Shown here: piece by piece, positions 5,997 to 8,585 of the stretch
Layout of the letters: every line of letters begins with the position of its first letter
Position numbering within the stretch: the stretch's first letter is position 1
Assembly: GCA_013696595.1 (NCBI GenBank)
Contig: JACCYG010000107.1
Coordinates: 1 to 8,585, forward strand
Direction: 5' to 3'
Length of the DNA stretch: 8,585 nt
DNA from: Actinomycetota bacterium
GTDB taxonomy: Bacteria > Actinomycetota > Thermoleophilia > Gaiellales > Gaiellaceae
Translations under genes and position numbers: made by a program
Notes under the pieces: generated by a model
What the model was told of the DNA's origin: nothing
The model's database searches: none
The model's input: the letters and a program-made list of their open reading frames with translations, nothing else

Positions 5997-6570
5997 CCCG
6001 CTCTATGAGGCGCCAGGTGGCCGGTAGAAGCGCCGCTGCGAGCCAGAGCTTCGCGAGGTCGCCGACGACGAACGGGTAGAGCCCGTTCTCGAACGTCTTC
6101 TGCCAGCCGAGATCGGCCACGTGCGCGAGCCACGGGAGGCCGAACGCGTAGATGACCACGCTGCCGATCAGCATCGCGCTCAGCGCAGAAGAGAAGCGGC
6201 GATCCCAGCGGAGCTCCGCGAGCCAGCCCGTCACGGCCGCCGCGACGACGAACCCGACGAGGTACCCGCCGGTCGCCCCGCTCACGATCTCCCAGCCTTC
6301 CTCCCCGCCCGAGTACACGGGCGCGCCCACGAGGCCAGCGGCGAAATAGAGCGCGAGGCTCGCGGTTCCGCGGAGGGCGCCGAGCGACGCGCCGACGAGG
6401 AGGACGGCAAACGTCTGGCCCGTGATCGGAACCGGCGTGAAGCCGAGGTGGATCTCGAGCTGGGCGGCGAGGGCCACAAGCGCCGCCCCGCCCAGGACGA
6501 GGACCGCGTTGGCAAGCGCGCCGGCGCGCGGGAAGACCGCCACTCGCAGGGTTGCCGCATCCGCTCTCAC
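5977..6570 (-). CDS. bioY: BioY-family biotin transporter (ECF S component)
   Basis: Membrane substrate-binding subunit for biotin uptake. The 197-residue length and roughly six hydrophobic segments are typical. Family motifs are GFTPVPITGQTF at 43-54 (the usual form is PVPITLQT), LGALRG at 63-68, LVGAPVYSGG at 80-89, the GATGGYLVGF segment at 98-107, FGLPWLA at 143-149 and GDLAKLWLAA at 170-179. No ECF ATPase or T component (BioM/BioN) flanks it, so it either uses a shared ECF module encoded elsewhere or works alone, as proposed for some BioY proteins. The GTG start is six bases after TAGGAT; the AGGA inside that hexamer could instead act as a weak ribosome-binding site. Only 32 bases separate it from the upstream VanW-family gene on the same strand, so it may be co-transcribed. 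Biotin supply fits the carboxylase at the left of the window, but there is no physical linkage. Confidence 0.93.
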   Translation of the reverse strand: MRADAATLRVAVFPRAGALANAVLVLGGAALVALAAQLEIHLGFTPVPITGQTFAVLLVGASLGALRGTASLALYFAAGLVGAPVYSGGEEGWEIVSGATGGYLVGFVVAAAVTGWLAELRWDRRFSSALSAMLIGSVVIYAFGLPWLAHVADLGWQKTFENGLYPFVVGDLAKLWLAAALLPATWRLIERVTARRP

Positions 6571-6576
6571 GCGGCG

Positions 6577-6582
6577 ATCCTA
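6577..6582 (-). promoter_or_regulatory. Candidate -10 element (TAGGAT) or AGGA ribosome-binding site of bioY
   Basis: TAGGAT on the minus strand lies six bases before the bioY GTG, in the 32-base gap after the VanW-family gene. It fits the TANNNT spacing seen at four other genes. It also contains AGGA at workable Shine-Dalgarno spacing, so this is the most ambiguous of the set. No BirA- or BioR-like palindrome is seen. Confidence 0.35.
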
Positions 6583-6602
6583 ACGCCCCGGGCCCGTGCG
6601 AC

Positions 6603-8390
6603 CTATCCCGTGGGAAGAGTGAAGTACGGGCCCGGAGGGGTCGATCCCGGCCCGTACACCGCGGTCGGGTTCTCGGGCGTGTAGCGCGTGAAGAACTTGT
6701 CCTTGCGCAGCACCGACCCGCGCTCGTAGACCGTCCGGTACACCGTGACGTCGAACCCCGAGCCGCCGCCGCCGGTCGTCCGGACGGAGCCGGCCGGGGC
6801 GCTCGGGTCGATCGCATACTGGAGCTGAGGCGAGGTGTAGTTCGTTGGCTCGCTCGTCGTCGAGACCACGCGGCGCCCCTGCCTCGTACCGTAGAAGCTG
6901 ACCGTGAACGTCGCGGTCGTCCCGCTCGCCTTGATCAGGATCGCGTGGTCGAGGTCGTTCTTGAAGACGAGGTCGGGCCCGCCCCAGGAGACCGCGGCGT
7001 CGCGCCCCGTCGGGTAGTGGCTGATGTAGAAGGAGTGGTTCTTGCGCTTCGAGATCGGTAGGCCCGCCTCGAACGCGGCGTTGAAGATCGTCGTCGCCGT
7101 CTGGCAGACACCGCCGCCGATGGATGGAATGAGTACGCCGCCGAAGATCATCATCCCCTCGCGGAACCCGCGCTCGGGCGTCCGGGGGCCCATGACCTTG
7201 TTGAAGGAGAACTTCTGGCCGGGCTTCAAGATCGTCCCATCCAGGTAGCGGCCGAGGAGCTGCACGTTCCAGATCCGGTTCGACGACGAGGGGCCCATCT
7301 CCGTCGTGAATGTCGAGATCCGGTGCCGGATCCCGAGGGCCCTCGCTTCGCGCGTGGTCAGCGCGGCCTGCCGTTTCGTCAGGCCGATCGCCGCGGCACG
7401 CGACCCGCCGTCCATGGTCGCGACGGCCAGAATCGCCCCCGCCGCCTTGCGCACGGCGACCTGCGTGCCCGGCCGTGCGGGGACGACGCGAACGCGCTTT
7501 CCCTTCACGCGGAAGCTCGCGTCGACAGGATCCCTGACGTCGCCCAAAACCAGGGGCGCAAGCGCCGCGGTAAGCGGCTCGTCCGCGAGAACGACCCCAT
7601 AGCCGTCGGCACGTTGCGCGAACCGCACCGCCTTCGCGAGCTCGGAGGGCTCCAGGGCCCCCACGGTCTCACCCCGGAACGTGATCTCGATCGGAGCGGA
7701 GAGGAGCGCCTCCGCCTCGGCCGCTGCACGCTCAGCCTCGCCGGTCATGACGCCCGGCCGCTGCGCGACGAGACCGACCGTCACGCTCTCGCGACCGGCG
7801 AGGGCCGCCGCGCGGATCAAATCCGCGACGACCGACTCCTCCACGGTCGAGCCTAAGCGGGCGGGGTGAACGACCGGCTCGAGACCGGCCAGCTCGACGC
7901 GGGCGGCCACCGGGTCGCGTCGGATTCGGGCGAGGCGCTCGACGAGGGTGGCGCGTCCGTCCGCCCGCAGCGTCAGGACCGGGTCCACATCGCGTTCGAG
8001 CGGGAATGGAAGAGCGAGCGCAAGCGCTTGGGACCAGAACGAGTCGCGGGCCGCGGCGTAGGCGCGCTCCTCCGTCGCAGCCGCGTCGAGCACGAAAAGA
8101 TCGCTTGCCCGCATGGTGAAGCTCTCGGCGCCCGCCTTCACCGTGACCGGTTCCGCAAGCCGGCTCCCTACGATCGACGCGACGCGCGCCCGCGCGTCGG
8201 TCCGGTCGAGCCCTCCGAGCTCGATGTCTGCGATGCTGACGCCGGGGAGCACGGAGCTTCGGTACACGACCGCCCGCGTGACGACGACCGAGGCCGCGGC
8301 GAGTGCGAGGGCGGAAGCCACGGCCACCGCGATGGCGAGGCGCCGCCAATGGCGCGCGGGGCGAAATATCCCGGCTTCGATGTCAGTCAT
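6603..8390 (-). CDS. VanW-family protein with membrane anchor and peptidoglycan-binding-like repeats
   Basis: A 595-residue wall-associated protein. Residues 1-17 are cytoplasmic and basic, 18-43 form one transmembrane or signal-anchor helix, and the rest should be outside the membrane. Residues about 48-205 and 215-340 look like two copies of the PG_binding_4-type domain usual in front of VanW (LPGVSIADIELGGL at 48-61 is its typical opening). The VanW domain covers about 368-500, with RYLDGTILKPGQKFSFN (381-397), PSIGGGVCQTATTIFNAA (422-439) and NHSFYISHYPTGRDA (451-465). Cys429 in GGGVCQ is conserved in the family. Residues about 505-575 resemble the G5-like tail common in these proteins, followed by a Pro/Gly-rich end. 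VanW occurs in some vancomycin-resistance clusters, but its biochemical role is unknown, and no van ligase or sensor genes are present. The ATG start has no Shine-Dalgarno. bioY lies 32 bases downstream. Confidence 0.92.
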   Translation of the reverse strand: MTDIEAGIFRPARHWRRLAIAVAVASALALAAASVVVTRAVVYRSSVLPGVSIADIELGGLDRTDARARVASIVGSRLAEPVTVKAGAESFTMRASDLFVLDAAATEERAYAAARDSFWSQALALALPFPLERDVDPVLTLRADGRATLVERLARIRRDPVAARVELAGLEPVVHPARLGSTVEESVVADLIRAAALAGRESVTVGLVAQRPGVMTGEAERAAAEAEALLSAPIEITFRGETVGALEPSELAKAVRFAQRADGYGVVLADEPLTAALAPLVLGDVRDPVDASFRVKGKRVRVVPARPGTQVAVRKAAGAILAVATMDGGSRAAAIGLTKRQAALTTREARALGIRHRISTFTTEMGPSSSNRIWNVQLLGRYLDGTILKPGQKFSFNKVMGPRTPERGFREGMMIFGGVLIPSIGGGVCQTATTIFNAAFEAGLPISKRKNHSFYISHYPTGRDAAVSWGGPDLVFKNDLDHAILIKASGTTATFTVSFYGTRQGRRVVSTTSEPTNYTSPQLQYAIDPSAPAGSVRTTGGGGSGFDVTVYRTVYERGSVLRKDKFFTRYTPENPTAVYGPGSTPPGPYFTLPTG

Positions 8391-8400
8391 CGGAAATCAG

Positions 8401-8406
8401 AGGGTA
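8401..8406 (-). promoter_or_regulatory. Possible -10 element (TACCCT) for the VanW-family gene
   Basis: TACCCT on the minus strand ends ten bases before the ATG, which would give a leader of only a few bases. The spacing differs from the six-base pattern elsewhere, so support is weaker. It lies in the 47-base divergent region shared with selA. Confidence 0.25.
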
Positions 8407-8424
8407 GCTGGGCAGTCGGCTCAC

Positions 8425-8430
8425 TATCAT
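8425..8430 (+). promoter_or_regulatory. Candidate -10 element (TATCAT) for leaderless selA
   Basis: TATCAT, a good match to TATAAT/TANNNT, is followed by seven bases and the selA ATG. Transcription would begin at or within a base of the start codon. The intervening TTTCCCC cannot serve as a ribosome-binding site. Confidence 0.5.
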
Positions 8431-8437
8431 TTTCCCC

Positions 8438-8585
8438 ATGGCGGCCAAAAATCCGCTTCGCGAGCTGCCTTCCATCGACACGCTCCTCGCCGACAAGCGA
8501 GTGCAGGAGGCCGCGGAGCGCCATGGCCGTGAGCCCGTCCTCGTCGCCGCGCGCCGTGCGCTCGAGCATGCGCGCGAGGAGATCC
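8438..8585 (+). CDS. selA: L-seryl-tRNA(Sec) selenium transferase (SelA), N-terminal fragment
   Basis: The open frame from ATG at 8438 runs off the right edge after 49 codons, so only the N-terminus is visible. It reads MAAKNPLRELPSIDTLL and continues with ...ERHGREPVLVAARRALEHAREEI. This fits the N-terminal domain of SelA (typically LRxLPSVDxLL, then a GRxxVxxAxRxxL helix). SelA is a PLP-dependent decameric enzyme that converts seryl-tRNA(Sec) to selenocysteyl-tRNA(Sec) using selenophosphate. The PLP lysine and catalytic domains lie outside the window. The gene is divergent from the VanW-family gene and has its own candidate promoter. Its presence implies that the organism makes selenoproteins and should carry selB, selC and selD; none is visible here. 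The call rests on the short motif alone. Confidence 0.82.
   Translation, partial: MAAKNPLRELPSIDTLLADKRVQEAAERHGREPVLVAARRALEHAREEI

Noticed and set aside
6603..8390. Vancomycin-resistance locus because of the VanW domain
   Set aside because: No VanA/B/D ligase, VanH, VanX, VanY or VanRS genes are present; VanW-domain proteins are common in Gram-positive bacteria outside resistance clusters.
1..8585. CRISPR arrays, insertion sequences, tRNA or rRNA genes, phage genes
   Set aside because: I saw no spaced direct repeats, transposase motifs, attachment-site repeats or tRNA-like cloverleaf sequence; coding content is continuous and compositionally uniform.

Overview
The window is GC-rich, gene-dense bacterial chromosomal DNA. 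Nine protein-coding genes are visible: eight complete, and a ninth cut by the right edge. The longest gene-free stretch is about 170 bases. A split, archaeal-type methylmalonyl-CoA mutase large subunit, a fused MoaD-MoaE protein, a large VanW-family wall protein, frequent GTG starts and weak ribosome-binding sites together suggest a deep-branching actinobacterium, most likely Thermoleophilia (Gaiellales/Solirubrobacterales type). That placement is inference from gene content. I see no mobile element, CRISPR array, tRNA, rRNA or clear Rho-independent terminator.

Layout. (1) 2-3336, minus strand: the large subunit of adenosylcobalamin-dependent methylmalonyl-CoA mutase, then the beta (carboxyltransferase) subunit of propionyl-CoA carboxylase. 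Together they cover two of the steps from propionyl-CoA to succinyl-CoA. The biotin-carrying alpha subunit, the epimerase and the B12-binding small subunit must lie elsewhere. The 170-base gap between these genes holds two overlapping, mutually exclusive inverted repeats. (2) 3392-5996, plus strand: a small acidic low-complexity protein of unknown function, a fused molybdopterin synthase (MoaD-MoaE), a site-2-type membrane metalloprotease (M50) and a LOG-family nucleotide phosphoribohydrolase. The last two are 13 bases apart and probably co-transcribed. (3) 5977-8390, minus strand: a VanW-family wall-associated protein followed by the biotin transporter subunit BioY, whose 3' end overlaps the LOG gene by 20 bases. 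(4) 8438 to the edge, plus strand: the N-terminus of selenocysteine synthase SelA, divergent from the VanW gene.

There is a cofactor theme: biotin uptake and a biotin-dependent carboxylase, a B12-dependent mutase, molybdopterin synthesis and selenocysteine synthesis. No single operon joins them, so this looks like ordinary core chromosome rather than a dedicated island.

The most striking pattern is regulatory. Five of the nine genes (carboxylase, mutase, MoaDE, protease, BioY) have a TANNNT hexamer ending exactly six bases before the start codon, and all five start with GTG. SelA has TATCAT seven bases before its ATG. This is what -10 promoter elements driving leaderless mRNAs would look like, and Shine-Dalgarno sequences are almost absent.
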